A stretch of 64,000 nucleotides of DNA from a virus, in the IMG/VR virus record IMGVR_UViG_3300036985_001339, positions 1 through 64,000 of that record; one strand, 5' to 3'. Position numbers and translations under genes: made by a program. Each line of letters starts with the position of its first letter. Positions within the stretch are counted from its first letter, which is position 1. Of this stretch, positions 22,764 through 30,582 are shown piece after piece. The notes beneath the pieces are model-generated. The model searched no databases and was not told the origin of the DNA. It saw nothing but the letters and a program-made list of their open reading frames with translations.

Positions 22764-23117
22764 ATGGGATTAGACATGTATCTTTATAGAAATAGAGATC
22801 AAAATGAAGAAGTTGGGTATTGGCGAAAAGCGAATGCTATACACGGGTGGATAGTCGAAAACGTACAAAACGGACAAGATGACTGCGAAATATACGAATT
22901 TCCATTAGAAAAAATGCTTGAATTATATTTTTTATGTAAAAAAGTAATTAAAAATCCATTAAAATACCAAGTTAATTTAAAACCAATGAGTGGTTGTTTC
23001 TTTGGTAGTTATGACTATGACGTATATTACATAGAATATCTTAAAAATACTGTAAAAATACTTGAAAAAGCATTAAAACAACCTCAAGACACTTATCAAT
23101 ATCAATCATCATGGTAG
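22764..23117 (+). CDS. Conserved phage protein of the MGLDMYL family, 117 aa
   Basis: It begins MGLDMYLYRNRDQNEEVGYW, then has RKANAIHGWIVENVQNGQDD and GCFFGSYDYDVYYIEYLKNT. These blocks define a family widespread in phages of many hosts (recalled), sometimes mis-annotated as a kinase and still without known function. At 117 residues it is shorter than usual because the linker after the MGLDMYL block is reduced. A TGCTATACA word lies at 22835-22843. Confidence 0.75.
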   Translation: MGLDMYLYRNRDQNEEVGYWRKANAIHGWIVENVQNGQDDCEIYEFPLEKMLELYFLCKKVIKNPLKYQVNLKPMSGCFFGSYDYDVYYIEYLKNTVKILEKALKQPQDTYQYQSSW

Positions 23118-23329
23118 ATAGTTTAATAAAAGAAAGAGCATCTGATAAAGCATTTGCAAGAATTAGTGTTTTAGAATCTGAAGTGTTTGCTCTTAATAGA
23201 GATGTTAATAATGGTGGTTCTGGTGGTATTACACTGGAACAGTTGTTAGGTGTAGTAGATCACACTGAAACAGAAAGACTTATCTGGATCTACATATCTA
23301 GTTTAATAGAAAAAGATAATAGATTATGA
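23111..23329 (+). CDS. Hypothetical protein, 72 aa
   Basis: An N-terminal helical segment (SLIKERASDKAFARISVLES) is joined by a Gly-rich linker (NNGGSGGI) to a second helix (LEQLLGVVDHTETERLIWIY). It overlaps the preceding gene by 7 bases and the next by 4. No family recognised. Confidence 0.6.
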   Translation: MVDSLIKERASDKAFARISVLESEVFALNRDVNNGGSGGITLEQLLGVVDHTETERLIWIYISSLIEKDNRL

Positions 23330-23799
23330 AAGAATACATTAATAGATATAAAGACAAATTTACTTTTACAGAAAACGACGACCATGACATACTATGGGAA
23401 GGTAACTTTGAGTGGTGTAGATTTGGTATGCCAAATGACTATACAGAAGCTTATAAAGTTTACTGTGAAGACATGGGTAACTTATTGACAATGGAAGAAT
23501 TTAAAACCGCTGTTCATAAGTATGACGATATTAAAGGTAAATATATTTTAAGTGATAAATATATACGTTTAGTTGGTTCTTTAAAAAACGAAATAGATAT
23601 GGTTGATCCTTCTGGTGGACCTTATATATCTAGAGGCATGTCTCTGAGTTCATTTGGATTCAAAGATTACATTGTAAAAGATTTTGAACGTATAGACACA
23701 GGTTATAAAATAATTACAGAGAAGTGTCCTATGTGCAATCAGGCGGGAGGAATACATAAAATGAGTTGTGAAACAAGAAAAATAACTATATTATTATGA
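23326..23799 (+). CDS. Hypothetical protein with C-terminal Cys cluster, 157 aa
   Basis: The middle contains a Trp/Asp-rich region (DHDILWEGNFEWCRFGMPND). The last 30 residues hold CPMCNQAGGIHKMSC, a Cys2-type knuckle that could bind zinc. No known domain was recognised. It is coupled by ATGA overlaps to both neighbours, in the promoter-less stretch after the 22204 terminator. Confidence 0.6.
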   Translation: MKEYINRYKDKFTFTENDDHDILWEGNFEWCRFGMPNDYTEAYKVYCEDMGNLLTMEEFKTAVHKYDDIKGKYILSDKYIRLVGSLKNEIDMVDPSGGPYISRGMSLSSFGFKDYIVKDFERIDTGYKIITEKCPMCNQAGGIHKMSCETRKITILL

Positions 23800-24059
23800 C
23801 AAAAGAAGGAACAAAACAGATTTTACCCGAATGGTTTGACGGTGAAGTCTACACGGAAGGAGCAGAAGTTACCAATCCATACAGTGGATGTGGTTGTTAT
23901 TTATCTCCAAAGGAGTTAAGTATGTATGACTTTATTAAAGGTTCAGAAATGTTACTTAATCAAGGTATACAGTCAGAAAGTTTGGTAAATGCCTTTTATG
24001 AAGGTTTATGGTGGTTTAAGGATAATAATATTGAAGCTTACATGATACTATTAGATTAA
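23796..24059 (+). CDS. Hypothetical protein, 87 aa
   Basis: The sequence includes ILPEWFDGEVYTEGAEVTNP, then YSGCGCYLSPKELSMYDFIK and helical regions. The EGAEVTNPYSG style motif is common among small phage proteins without known function (recalled). Overlaps the previous gene by 4 bases. Confidence 0.65.
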   Translation: MTKEGTKQILPEWFDGEVYTEGAEVTNPYSGCGCYLSPKELSMYDFIKGSEMLLNQGIQSESLVNAFYEGLWWFKDNNIEAYMILLD

Positions 24060-24062
24060 TAT

Positions 24063-24164
24063 ATGGTAAAAGACATTTTAAACAAGTTAAAGTATATTTT
24101 ATTCTGTGTTATAGTTATAGGTTTGAGTTTAATTTTAAAAATGTGTGAAATGAAAAGATTATAA
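24063..24164 (+). CDS. Single-span membrane peptide, 33 aa
   Basis: MVKDILNKLKYILFCVIVIG continues with LSLILKM and a charged end: one membrane helix. It sits 3 bases after the previous stop and one base before the next start. Too short to classify; real by spacing and topology. Confidence 0.5.
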   Translation: MVKDILNKLKYILFCVIVIGLSLILKMCEMKRL

Positions 24165-24165
24165 C

Positions 24166-24327
24166 ATGAGTAGAACAGTTAAACAAGCATATAGAAAATC
24201 TAAAAGATTTGATAAGTCATGCAGAAACCATGGTGGTTGTTCTTACTGTCAAAGTAACAGATACCATTCACATAATAAAAGAAACGAAGAATCGTTACAC
24301 GGACTTAAAATTCTAAATGATAGATAA
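24166..24327 (+). CDS. Basic Cys/His-containing protein, 53 aa
   Basis: The product has a Lys/Arg-rich start (MSRTVKQAYRKSKRFDKSCR) followed by NHGGCSYCQSNRYHSH, a possible zinc-binding core. Its last ten codons lie inside early promoter copy H, whose stop TAA forms part of the GATAATAT box. So the C-terminal residues are constrained by the promoter. Confidence 0.6.
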   Translation: MSRTVKQAYRKSKRFDKSCRNHGGCSYCQSNRYHSHNKRNEESLHGLKILNDR

Positions 24328-24337
24328 TATTTAAAAC
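24298..24337 (+). promoter_or_regulatory. Early promoter copy H, embedded in a gene end
   Basis: CACGGACTTA at 24298 and GATAATATTTAAAAC at 24323, 25 bases apart. The -7 box is weaker than in other copies. It drives the 24353 gene and possibly the sigma factor genes downstream. Confidence 0.65.
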
Positions 24338-24352
24338 AAAAACAATAAACGT

Positions 24353-24631
24353 ATGACTAAAAAAGAAATGGAAGAGTTAGCAAATTTAATAGTTAATAAA
24401 ATTGTTGAAAAACAAAAAGAACTAGATAAAGAGTTTATCCAAGACTTAGAAGCAAGTAACGTACCGATAGAGGTTCATGAAAGAATAAGCGATAAAGATA
24501 AAATGGTAATGGAAGTTACAAGACTTATAGTTTTGTTAGATGTATTAGAAAAAGCTGAGAAATACGAACAGGCAGCTGTTTGTTCTGAAAGAATAGCTTT
24601 TTTAAAGTTGCAAATATCTAAAGCTTATTAA
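24353..24631 (+). CDS. Helical coiled-coil protein, 92 aa
   Basis: Nearly all helical with many Lys/Glu heptads (MTKKEMEELANLIVNKIVEK), and a C-terminal AEKYEQAAVCSERIAFLKLQ segment that resembles a UvrB/UvrC-type interaction helix pair. Such short coiled coils often mediate protein contacts. First gene after promoter copy H. Function unknown. Confidence 0.65.
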   Translation: MTKKEMEELANLIVNKIVEKQKELDKEFIQDLEASNVPIEVHERISDKDKMVMEVTRLIVLLDVLEKAEKYEQAAVCSERIAFLKLQISKAY

Positions 24632-24632
24632 C

Positions 24633-24749
24633 ATGGGAAAAAGTAAGGAATTATTTGAAAAAATAAGAAATGAAACAGAGAATGATGAAGATTATTTATA
24701 TAATAATTATGTAGAAACTGTGACAATAGGGTCTATATATAAAGAATAA
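24633..24749 (+). CDS. Very small acidic protein, 38 aa
   Basis: MGKSKELFEKIRNETENDED followed by YLYNNYVETVTIGSIYKE. One base after the previous stop and 7 bases before the next gene. Acidic and helical. Function unknown. Confidence 0.5.
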   Translation: MGKSKELFEKIRNETENDEDYLYNNYVETVTIGSIYKE

Positions 24750-24756
24750 CAGACTA

Positions 24757-25374
24757 ATGTCACACGATAGAAATATAAAGTATTTAACTGATAGACGTAT
24801 AATATATAGAAGGTTTCCATTAGAAGATACACCAACACAGAGATTTGAGTGGGGTGACTATTATGAAGATGGAACCTTCGAGTGTTATGAGTTGTTTAGA
24901 AGTAAGGCCAAAATTAATACTTATAGAAGTCTAAAATGGCATTTGTTAGTTATATGGTATCTTAATCCTAAACTAGGTCAAGATAAATTAGAAACTTTAT
25001 GTAAGTTTATTTGTGATAAGAAAAACAATTTTGTTACCTTTACCATATCAGATCAGTTAATGAAAACTATATTATATGAAGTAAGTATGAAAGATCTAGA
25101 ATCTCCTCCTAAGAATAAAGTTAGGAAGATAATATTTAAAGACCAATGCCAATTAACGGCTGAACAGAAACTACAAATTGTAGGTCAAATTATCGGTCGT
25201 AAGAAATTATCTGAGTCAGAGATTTACGATGCTATGCTATACACTCATGATGATGGTGAAAAAATTACTGTTGAAAAAATAGCAAGATATTTAGGTTGTT
25301 CTGCTAGAACTGTTTACAGAAATATGGGTGAAGAACTTAAAAGAGAAAAAGAATTATTAAACCAAGAATTATGA
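24757..25374 (+). CDS. HTH-containing protein, possible transcription or replication factor, 205 aa
   Basis: The C-terminal 40 residues (VEKIARYLGCSARTVYRNMG) form a clear helix-turn-helix of the resolvase/sigma-region-4 type. The N-terminal region is mixed and contains FEWGDYYEDGTFECYELFRS, without a recognised domain; residues 130-175 are helical. It lies three genes after promoter copy H and two genes before the sigma factor, in the same operon, so it may act in transcriptional control. Alternatives such as a replication initiator cannot be excluded. Confidence 0.65.
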   Translation: MSHDRNIKYLTDRRIIYRRFPLEDTPTQRFEWGDYYEDGTFECYELFRSKAKINTYRSLKWHLLVIWYLNPKLGQDKLETLCKFICDKKNNFVTFTISDQLMKTILYEVSMKDLESPPKNKVRKIIFKDQCQLTAEQKLQIVGQIIGRKKLSESEIYDAMLYTHDDGEKITVEKIARYLGCSARTVYRNMGEELKREKELLNQEL

Positions 25375-25580
25375 GTAGAAACAGAACTTTAAAAGAATCA
25401 TTCATTAGAGACGCGATTAAAGGCACTATTAGAAATGATGTTGAAATTGCTGAAAAATTTGCTATTGGATTTTTAGATTGGATATACTATGATAAAAACA
25501 ATTATGCAGAAGATTGGCATAATGGTTATTATTCAACTCCAAAACTATTAGAAATCTATAAAAAAGAAAAAGGATTATGA
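25371..25580 (+). CDS. Hypothetical protein, 69 aa
   Basis: A basic, helical protein (MSRNRTLKESFIRDAIKGTI, then FLDWIYYDKNNYAEDWHNGY). It overlaps both neighbours by 4 bases, placing it in one transcript with the HTH gene and the sigma factor. No family recognised. Confidence 0.65.
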   Translation: MSRNRTLKESFIRDAIKGTIRNDVEIAEKFAIGFLDWIYYDKNNYAEDWHNGYYSTPKLLEIYKKEKGL

Positions 25581-26368
25581 AAAAGTATAATTTACAAAAT
25601 TATTTAAGGTATAAAGACGATGTCAAAAAAACCCTTAAAAGAATAGACAAAAAGAACTATAGTGATTATACTAGAGACGAACTAATAGCCACATTTCTAC
25701 CTTTAGTAGAGAATATATCTAAAAAGTTTTCTACAGCAGATCAAGCATCAGGTATAATGGATATAACTGATATAATTCAAGAAGGTAGTATAGGTTTAAT
25801 ATTTGCTGTTGATAAAATAGAATGGGAAACTATAAACTCTTCTAACAATCAAGAACAAACTATTAAATCTTTTCTATCAAAAAGAATTAAAGGTTCTATT
25901 AGAAGAGCTATTGATATTAATAGAGGTTCTATACGTATACCAGAACATAAGTTAAATGAGATGCGTAGAAATCCAGAGGATAAACAAATGGTTGAAATGT
26001 TCTTTAATAGTATATTTCAAAGCATAGACAAAGACGATAGTTTATTTTACGAAGATAGTAACGGTGACGGCGGTGGTGGTGTAAGTTCTTATGCTGAACA
26101 GTATGAAGACAAGTCTAAAGAATATAATATAGATTTTCTTAATGCTTATCTGTTTGGTTTATTTAAAAAATATTTAACTCATAATGAGTCTGAAGTATTA
26201 AGATTAAGTTATGGTTTAGATTGTGATAAACATTCTGCCAATGCTATTGCTGATTTTTTAGGATTTAAAGGTCCTAGTGCTTACGTCAGAGTTTCTGAGT
26301 TAAAAAAACTAGCAGTAACCAAGTTAATAGATAATGTAGATTCATCGCAAGTAATTGACTATCTGTAG
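25577..26368 (+). CDS. Sigma-70 family RNA polymerase sigma factor
   Basis: A 263-residue protein with region 2-like motifs (DIIQEGSIGLIFAVDKIEWE, matching the DLIQEGNIGL core-binding and -10 recognition segment). A region 3-like piece follows (KGSIRRAIDINRGSIRIPEH), then a region 4 helix-turn-helix (NESEVLRLSYGLDCDKHSAN, then AIADFLGF). Long acidic linker between them. It should redirect host RNA polymerase to phage promoters; the second-class motif (ACATGTAAT...TATAGATATAA) is the best candidate. A copy of that motif lies 24 bases after its stop. Confidence 0.85.
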   Translation: MKKYNLQNYLRYKDDVKKTLKRIDKKNYSDYTRDELIATFLPLVENISKKFSTADQASGIMDITDIIQEGSIGLIFAVDKIEWETINSSNNQEQTIKSFLSKRIKGSIRRAIDINRGSIRIPEHKLNEMRRNPEDKQMVEMFFNSIFQSIDKDDSLFYEDSNGDGGGGVSSYAEQYEDKSKEYNIDFLNAYLFGLFKKYLTHNESEVLRLSYGLDCDKHSANAIADFLGFKGPSAYVRVSELKKLAVTKLIDNVDSSQVIDYL

Positions 26369-26391
26369 TTTAAATGTAAATTTATTAAAAA

Positions 26392-26415
26392 ACATGTAAT
26401 TATATAGATATAAAC
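26392..26415 (+). promoter_or_regulatory. Second-class promoter motif before the recombination genes
   Basis: ACATGTAATTATATAGATAT starts 46 bases before the ATG of the ERF-like gene and is shared in large part with three minus-strand copies (1763, 6498, 16834). No TAnnTTTG box is present. Confidence 0.55.
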
Positions 26416-26437
26416 ATTAAACAATTAAATCAAATAT

Positions 26438-26998
26438 ATGGCAACAAATGTAAAAACTTTATCTGAGAAATTATCTGCAATACAGGTAGAGTTTAAGTCT
26501 AATAAAAGCAGATACAATTCTTTTGGTAAATACAACTTTAGATCGGCAGAAGACATCCTAGAAGGTTTAAAACCTTTTAATGTTAAATACGGCGTGTATT
26601 TTACAATAAGTGAAGATTATATTTATTCTCACGATTTACCTGTGATAATAAGTAAAGCTGCTATACACGATAATCTTACAAACGAGGTTATTGAGGTAAA
26701 AGCAATTGTCGGTGTTGATTTAGTTCAAAAAGGTATGCAGACACCACAAGCTTTTGGTTCTGCTAGTTCTTACGGTAAAAAATATGCTCTTGGTAATTTA
26801 TTGCTGATTGATGATACCGCTGACGCAGACGCTTCAAATACACATGGTAAAACAGAAGTAGTAAAAACAAAACTAGATGTTAAAGACGCTGCTTTTTCAA
26901 AAGCTAAAACGTTTGTTGAGACAGGTGGATCTATAGATACTATAAAAGGTAAATATGAATTAACTAAAGAAGCAGAATTAATTTTATCAAAACTATAA
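26438..26998 (+). CDS. ERF-family single-strand annealing protein
   Basis: The 186-residue product has the ERF pattern: KYNFRSAEDILEGLKPFNVK near residue 30, and later QAFGSASSYGKKYALGNLLL, matching the conserved GSAxSYxxRYAL block of ERF recombinases. It would anneal complementary single strands during replication-linked recombination and pairs here with the nuclease gene directly downstream (1-base gap). Like other ERF proteins it lacks a nucleotide-binding motif. Confidence 0.85.
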   Translation: MATNVKTLSEKLSAIQVEFKSNKSRYNSFGKYNFRSAEDILEGLKPFNVKYGVYFTISEDYIYSHDLPVIISKAAIHDNLTNEVIEVKAIVGVDLVQKGMQTPQAFGSASSYGKKYALGNLLLIDDTADADASNTHGKTEVVKTKLDVKDAAFSKAKTFVETGGSIDTIKGKYELTKEAELILSKL

Positions 26999-26999
26999 T

Positions 27000-27731
27000 A
27001 TGAAAAAAGAACTTATCTTAGAGAGATTAAAGAACGATGAAGATTATTATGGTGATTTTGGTAAACAGTTTTTAAGCAATTCAAATATAATGACATTGCT
27101 TACAAATCCATCTGCCTTAAGAGAACAACAACAACCTAACATTAATTTTCTAATAGGTGGTTACTTTCATACAGCAATACTAGAACCTGACAAACTTAAA
27201 AAATATAGAGTAGTAGAAGCATCTACTAGAAATACTAATGTATATAAAGAAATGTCTGGTGGCGAAATGTGTTTATTACAACACGAAGTAGACCAATTAG
27301 AGGTTATGATAGATAAAGTTCTAGTTAATGAAGTTTGTAGAGGTTTAATAAGAGGCGATAATGTAGATTATGAAGTTCCAGGTATTGCTGAAATATCTGG
27401 AGTAATGTGGAAAGGTAAAGCTGATATATTAAATCATTCTGAAAAACTAATAGTAGATCTTAAAACAACTTCTAATATACTAGACTTTAGATATTCTGCT
27501 AAAAAATATAATTATGATAGTCAAGCTTATATATACAAACATCTATTTGGTTATGACATGGTTTTTATGGTCATAGACAAAACAACTCATCAAATAGGTA
27601 TATATGACTGTTCTGAAAAGTTTTTAGAAACAGGTAAAGAAAAAGTTGAAAAAGCAGTAGAAGCTTATAATTTATTCTACAACGATCCTGACTTTGTTCC
27701 GGAAAATTATTTTATCAATTTGACTTTATAG
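27000..27731 (+). CDS. PD-(D/E)XK exonuclease-like protein, 243 aa
   Basis: The nuclease core is visible: ADILNHSEKLIVDLKTTSNI gives the Asp and the DLKTT of a PD-(D/E)XK site, and a later QAYIYKHLFG helix carries the Gln-x-x-x-Tyr found in RecB/Cas4-like and lambda-type exonucleases. N-terminal helix with FLSNSNIMTLLTNPSALREQ. In tandem with the ERF annealing protein it makes an exonuclease plus annealase pair. Likely 5'-3' end resection for recombination. Confidence 0.8.
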   Translation: MKKELILERLKNDEDYYGDFGKQFLSNSNIMTLLTNPSALREQQQPNINFLIGGYFHTAILEPDKLKKYRVVEASTRNTNVYKEMSGGEMCLLQHEVDQLEVMIDKVLVNEVCRGLIRGDNVDYEVPGIAEISGVMWKGKADILNHSEKLIVDLKTTSNILDFRYSAKKYNYDSQAYIYKHLFGYDMVFMVIDKTTHQIGIYDCSEKFLETGKEKVEKAVEAYNLFYNDPDFVPENYFINLTL

Positions 27732-27733
27732 AT

Positions 27734-28093
27734 ATGAGTACTAAAGAATATATGAGAGAATATCTATCAGATCCTATAAATAAAGAAAAAGCAAATATTA
27801 GAAATAGAGAATATTCAAATAGACCTGATATAAAAGCTAGAGAAAAAAAACGTATACAAGATAGGCAATCTGGAGGATATTTTGTATACTATATTCCAAG
27901 TACACATTATTGTGGTATAACTAAAGACATGTATGTTAGAGAATCTTTTCATAGAACAGTAAATAAAATAGATACTACTGGAATGAATATTTTGTATCAT
28001 AGTGATAATTTATTAGATGCAGCGCATCACGAAGCAATGTTTCAATCTGTTCTTGGTATGAATGGATTAAACGTAAAAAACATTAAAAACTAA
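27734..28093 (+). CDS. GIY-YIG-like nuclease domain protein, 119 aa
   Basis: After a basic start (MSTKEYMREYLSDPINKEKA) a short GIY-YIG-like core appears: GYFVYYIPSTHYCGITKDMY with an Arg two residues on, and AAHHEAMFQSVLGMNG supplying the Glu. The first GIY is replaced by FVYY, so the domain is divergent. Such genes in phages are often homing endonucleases or their remnants; here it sits inside the recombination operon with 2-base spacing, which argues for a fixed role. Activity is not assured. Confidence 0.6.
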   Translation: MSTKEYMREYLSDPINKEKANIRNREYSNRPDIKAREKKRIQDRQSGGYFVYYIPSTHYCGITKDMYVRESFHRTVNKIDTTGMNILYHSDNLLDAAHHEAMFQSVLGMNGLNVKNIKN

Positions 28094-28110
28094 CTTAACA
28101 CTTTAATTTT

Positions 28111-28239
28111 ATGGCAAGACCAAAGAAAACAGTTACATTACCAGATTTAAGAGTTTACAAAGAAGTACAAAAAGTAAAACAACAATTAAGCGTTTACGAT
28201 AAATTAAAACAATTTTTTAACCAATTTAATATATTCTAA
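28111..28239 (+). CDS. Small basic protein, 42 aa
   Basis: MARPKKTVTLPDLRVYKEVQ followed by a Lys/Gln helix (KVKQQLSVYDKLKQFFNQFN). It ends 1 base before the SSB-like gene. Possibly a small DNA-binding helper; no family recognised. Confidence 0.55.
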   Translation: MARPKKTVTLPDLRVYKEVQKVKQQLSVYDKLKQFFNQFNIF

Positions 28240-28240
28240 T

Positions 28241-28558
28241 ATGGCATCAATTATCAATGCAAGCATTAATCTTAATGAAATTCCAAAGCACAAGATTATA
28301 GATGGTAAGAAAGGTAAATATCTACCTATTACCATAACTATAAACAACGATTTGGATAATTTTGGAAACCAAGGTCCTATAACTGTTGGACAAAGTAAAG
28401 AAGAAAGAGAATCAAAAGCACCTAAAGTTTATCTTGGTAATGTAAAAGTTTTATGGACTGATGGCGTAAACGTCGCCGTCGCACCAAGAGACGGTCAACA
28501 ACAGTCAACGCCAGTAAGACGAGCGCCGGCAGCGGTTGAAGATGATCTACCATTTTAG
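28241..28558 (+). CDS. Single-stranded DNA-binding-like protein
   Basis: A 105-residue protein with strand segments (NASINLNEIPKHKIIDGKKG, KYLPITITINND) like an OB-fold and a terminal acidic tip, EDDLPF, which matches the DDxPF end that bacterial and phage SSBs use to contact partners. Its place between recombination genes and the primase-helicase fits replication. The short length means a minimal OB fold. I call it SSB-like on the tip and context. Confidence 0.75.
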   Translation: MASIINASINLNEIPKHKIIDGKKGKYLPITITINNDLDNFGNQGPITVGQSKEERESKAPKVYLGNVKVLWTDGVNVAVAPRDGQQQSTPVRRAPAAVEDDLPF

Positions 28559-28565
28559 TTCTCAA

Positions 28566-28611
28566 TATAATAAACCTATAATTGAATAATAAACTTTATA
28601 GGTTTATTATA
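28566..28611 (+). other. Perfect 16-bp hairpin after the SSB gene
   Basis: TATAATAAACCTATAA and TTATAGGTTTATTATA are exact reverse complements separated by 14 bases, beginning 8 bases after the SSB stop. It lacks a U-run, so it may be an RNA processing or stability element rather than a plain terminator. Confidence 0.7.
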
Positions 28612-28620
28612 AAACATAAT

Positions 28621-28803
28621 TGAACCTATAGCGCTTACCGTGAGATCAGTCTATAAGTCTTTTTTGGGTATAGGCGCACTAACTTCCATTTTCAATAGAA
28701 CGCAAACTAGTGGCGGTAGGCAAGACCACTCGAGAGGTTAAGTAACATTGCCTTTTATATCACTGCAAGATAGCATCTTGCCGGATAACACACTGTAGTT
28801 AGT
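28621..28803 (+). ncRNA. Candidate structured RNA upstream of primase-helicase
   Basis: No gene fits in 28559-28860 (302 bases). CCTATAGCGC (near 28625) can pair with the GGTATAGGCGC region near 28666; AGTGG and CCACT form a stem around 28709-28730; and GCAAGAT-AGC-ATCTTGC (28765-28781) is a perfect hairpin. The segment ends at the 28804 terminator, giving the layout of a small RNA or attenuator. Base composition is less AT-rich than the flanks. Confidence 0.4.
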
Positions 28804-28828
28804 TAAACCCCATTTATTGGGGTTTTTC
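28804..28828 (+). terminator. Rho-independent terminator before primase-helicase
   Basis: AACCCCA and TGGGGTT pair around a short loop and are followed by TTTT. Being 33 bases before the primase ATG, it could attenuate rather than end transcription. Confidence 0.8.
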
Positions 28829-28860
28829 TATCTATAATTAGTAACAATTAAATTAATCAA

Positions 28861-30582
28861 ATGCAAGTAAACAATACAGAGATCAATGGATTCTTGATTG
28901 ATACATTCAATCGATATGATCTAGAAGAAGGTAAAACACAAGGCATTTGTCCACTGTGTTCTTCTGATAGAAAACCTAAAAACGAGAAAGCAAAATGTGC
29001 TTCTTATGATTGGGAACGTGGTCTTGGAACTTGTCATAATTGTAATAAGTCATTTCAGTTACATACTTATCAACGTAAAGGTTCTAGCGAAAAGGTCTAT
29101 ATTAAACCACCTGTTAAAGAACAAGTTGAAGAAATGCAAATAAGTCAACCAGTTGTTAATTGGTTTTCTGCACGTGGTATTTCTAAAGAAACTCTTTATG
29201 AATTACAAATATCCGAGGGAAAAGAATTTATGCCTCAAACAGGTAAAGAAGAAAATGCTATACACTTTAATTACTTTGTTGGCGATCAACTAGTAAATAT
29301 TAAATATCGTGATGGCAAAAAGAATTTTAAACTTTACAAAGGCGCTGAAAAAGTATTTTACAATATTAACAGTATTGTAGGTTTTGAGTATTGCGTCATA
29401 GTTGAGGGCGAAATGGACGTACTAGCATTACATGAAGCAGGTGTAACAAACGTTGTATCTGTACCTAATGGTGCTACTTTAAATACAAATAATCTAGAAT
29501 ATTTAGATAGTTGTATAGATTACTTTGAAGATAAAGAAAAGATTATATTAGCAGTAGACTCTGATGCGGCTGGTCAAGCATTACAAGCAGAGTTAATTCG
29601 TAGATTAGGATCAGAAGTTTGTTATTTAGCATCGTTTGAAGACTGTAAAGATGCCAATGAATACTTATTGAAGTATGGTAAAGAAAAACTGTCTCAGCGT
29701 ATATCGCAAGCAAGACCTGTTCCATTAGAGAATGTAAAAACTTTTAAAGACATTGAAGATGATGTTACAGATTTTGTTAGAAACGGATTTAAACCAGGTT
29801 TTCAAGTTGGATTGGATAACTTTGATAGTATATTTTCTACTTATACCGGTCAGTTTATTACTGTTACTGGAATACCTAGTTCTGGTAAATCTGACTTCGT
29901 TGACCAAATGGTTATCGGGTATAACGCAAATTATGGGTGGAAAACTGCTTTTGCTTCTCCAGAAAATCAACCGACTTATCTACATGCTCATAAGTTAATG
30001 CGTAAAACTTGGGGAGACATGCCTTCGCCTGAAGATATTAACGGAGACAAATGGAACCAAGTAGCAGGTCATGTAAACGATAGTTATTACTTTATTGACA
30101 TGGAACGTTATACTTTAGAATCTGTTCTTAGAAAAGGTGCAGAACTGGTTAAACGTAAAGGTATAAAATGTTTAGTCATAGATCCTTTCAATAAAGTTAG
30201 AGCACAAGATGCTTCTGGAGACGTTAACGTTTATACATTAGAATATCTACAACAGATAGAGATATTTGCTAAAAAGTATGACGTATTGGTTATAGTAGTA
30301 GCGCATCCAACTAAAATGTATAAAGACAAAGATGGTAAAATAGAAGAACCAACAATGTACAACATTAAAGGTGGTGGCGAATGGTACGATGCTTCTTATC
30401 ACGGTTTATTAGTACATAGAGATTATGAAGCAAAAACTGTTAAATGTAAAGTTCTTAAAGTTAAATTTCAAAACTTAGGTGAGAATGGAGCTGAAGCTCA
30501 TTTTAAATGGGAACCACGTTCAGGATGTTTTATACCTCAACAACCACCAGACTTTTCTAACAGTAAAATGCCTTGGGAATAA
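28861..30582 (+). CDS. T7 gp4-type primase-helicase
   Basis: A 573-residue bifunctional protein. Zinc-binding primase head with CPLC at 30-33 and CHNC at 58-61; TOPRIM catalytic Glu in VEGEMD (181-186) and DSD at 233-235; RecA/DnaB-like helicase with Walker A GIPSSGKSD at 337-345 and Walker B CLVIDPFNK. It resembles T7 gp4 in order and size. It would unwind the fork and prime the lagging strand. A replicative DNA polymerase is not in the window. Contains a TGCTATACA word at 29256. Confidence 0.9.
   Translation: MQVNNTEINGFLIDTFNRYDLEEGKTQGICPLCSSDRKPKNEKAKCASYDWERGLGTCHNCNKSFQLHTYQRKGSSEKVYIKPPVKEQVEEMQISQPVVNWFSARGISKETLYELQISEGKEFMPQTGKEENAIHFNYFVGDQLVNIKYRDGKKNFKLYKGAEKVFYNINSIVGFEYCVIVEGEMDVLALHEAGVTNVVSVPNGATLNTNNLEYLDSCIDYFEDKEKIILAVDSDAAGQALQAELIRRLGSEVCYLASFEDCKDANEYLLKYGKEKLSQRISQARPVPLENVKTFKDIEDDVTDFVRNGFKPGFQVGLDNFDSIFSTYTGQFITVTGIPSSGKSDFVDQMVIGYNANYGWKTAFASPENQPTYLHAHKLMRKTWGDMPSPEDINGDKWNQVAGHVNDSYYFIDMERYTLESVLRKGAELVKRKGIKCLVIDPFNKVRAQDASGDVNVYTLEYLQQIEIFAKKYDVLVIVVAHPTKMYKDKDGKIEEPTMYNIKGGGEWYDASYHGLLVHRDYEAKTVKCKVLKVKFQNLGENGAEAHFKWEPRSGCFIPQQPPDFSNSKMPWE

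Noticed and set aside
29753-29998. 81-aa plus-strand frame inside the primase-helicase gene
   Set aside because: It overlaps the conserved helicase Walker A region in another frame and has no independent start context or motif.
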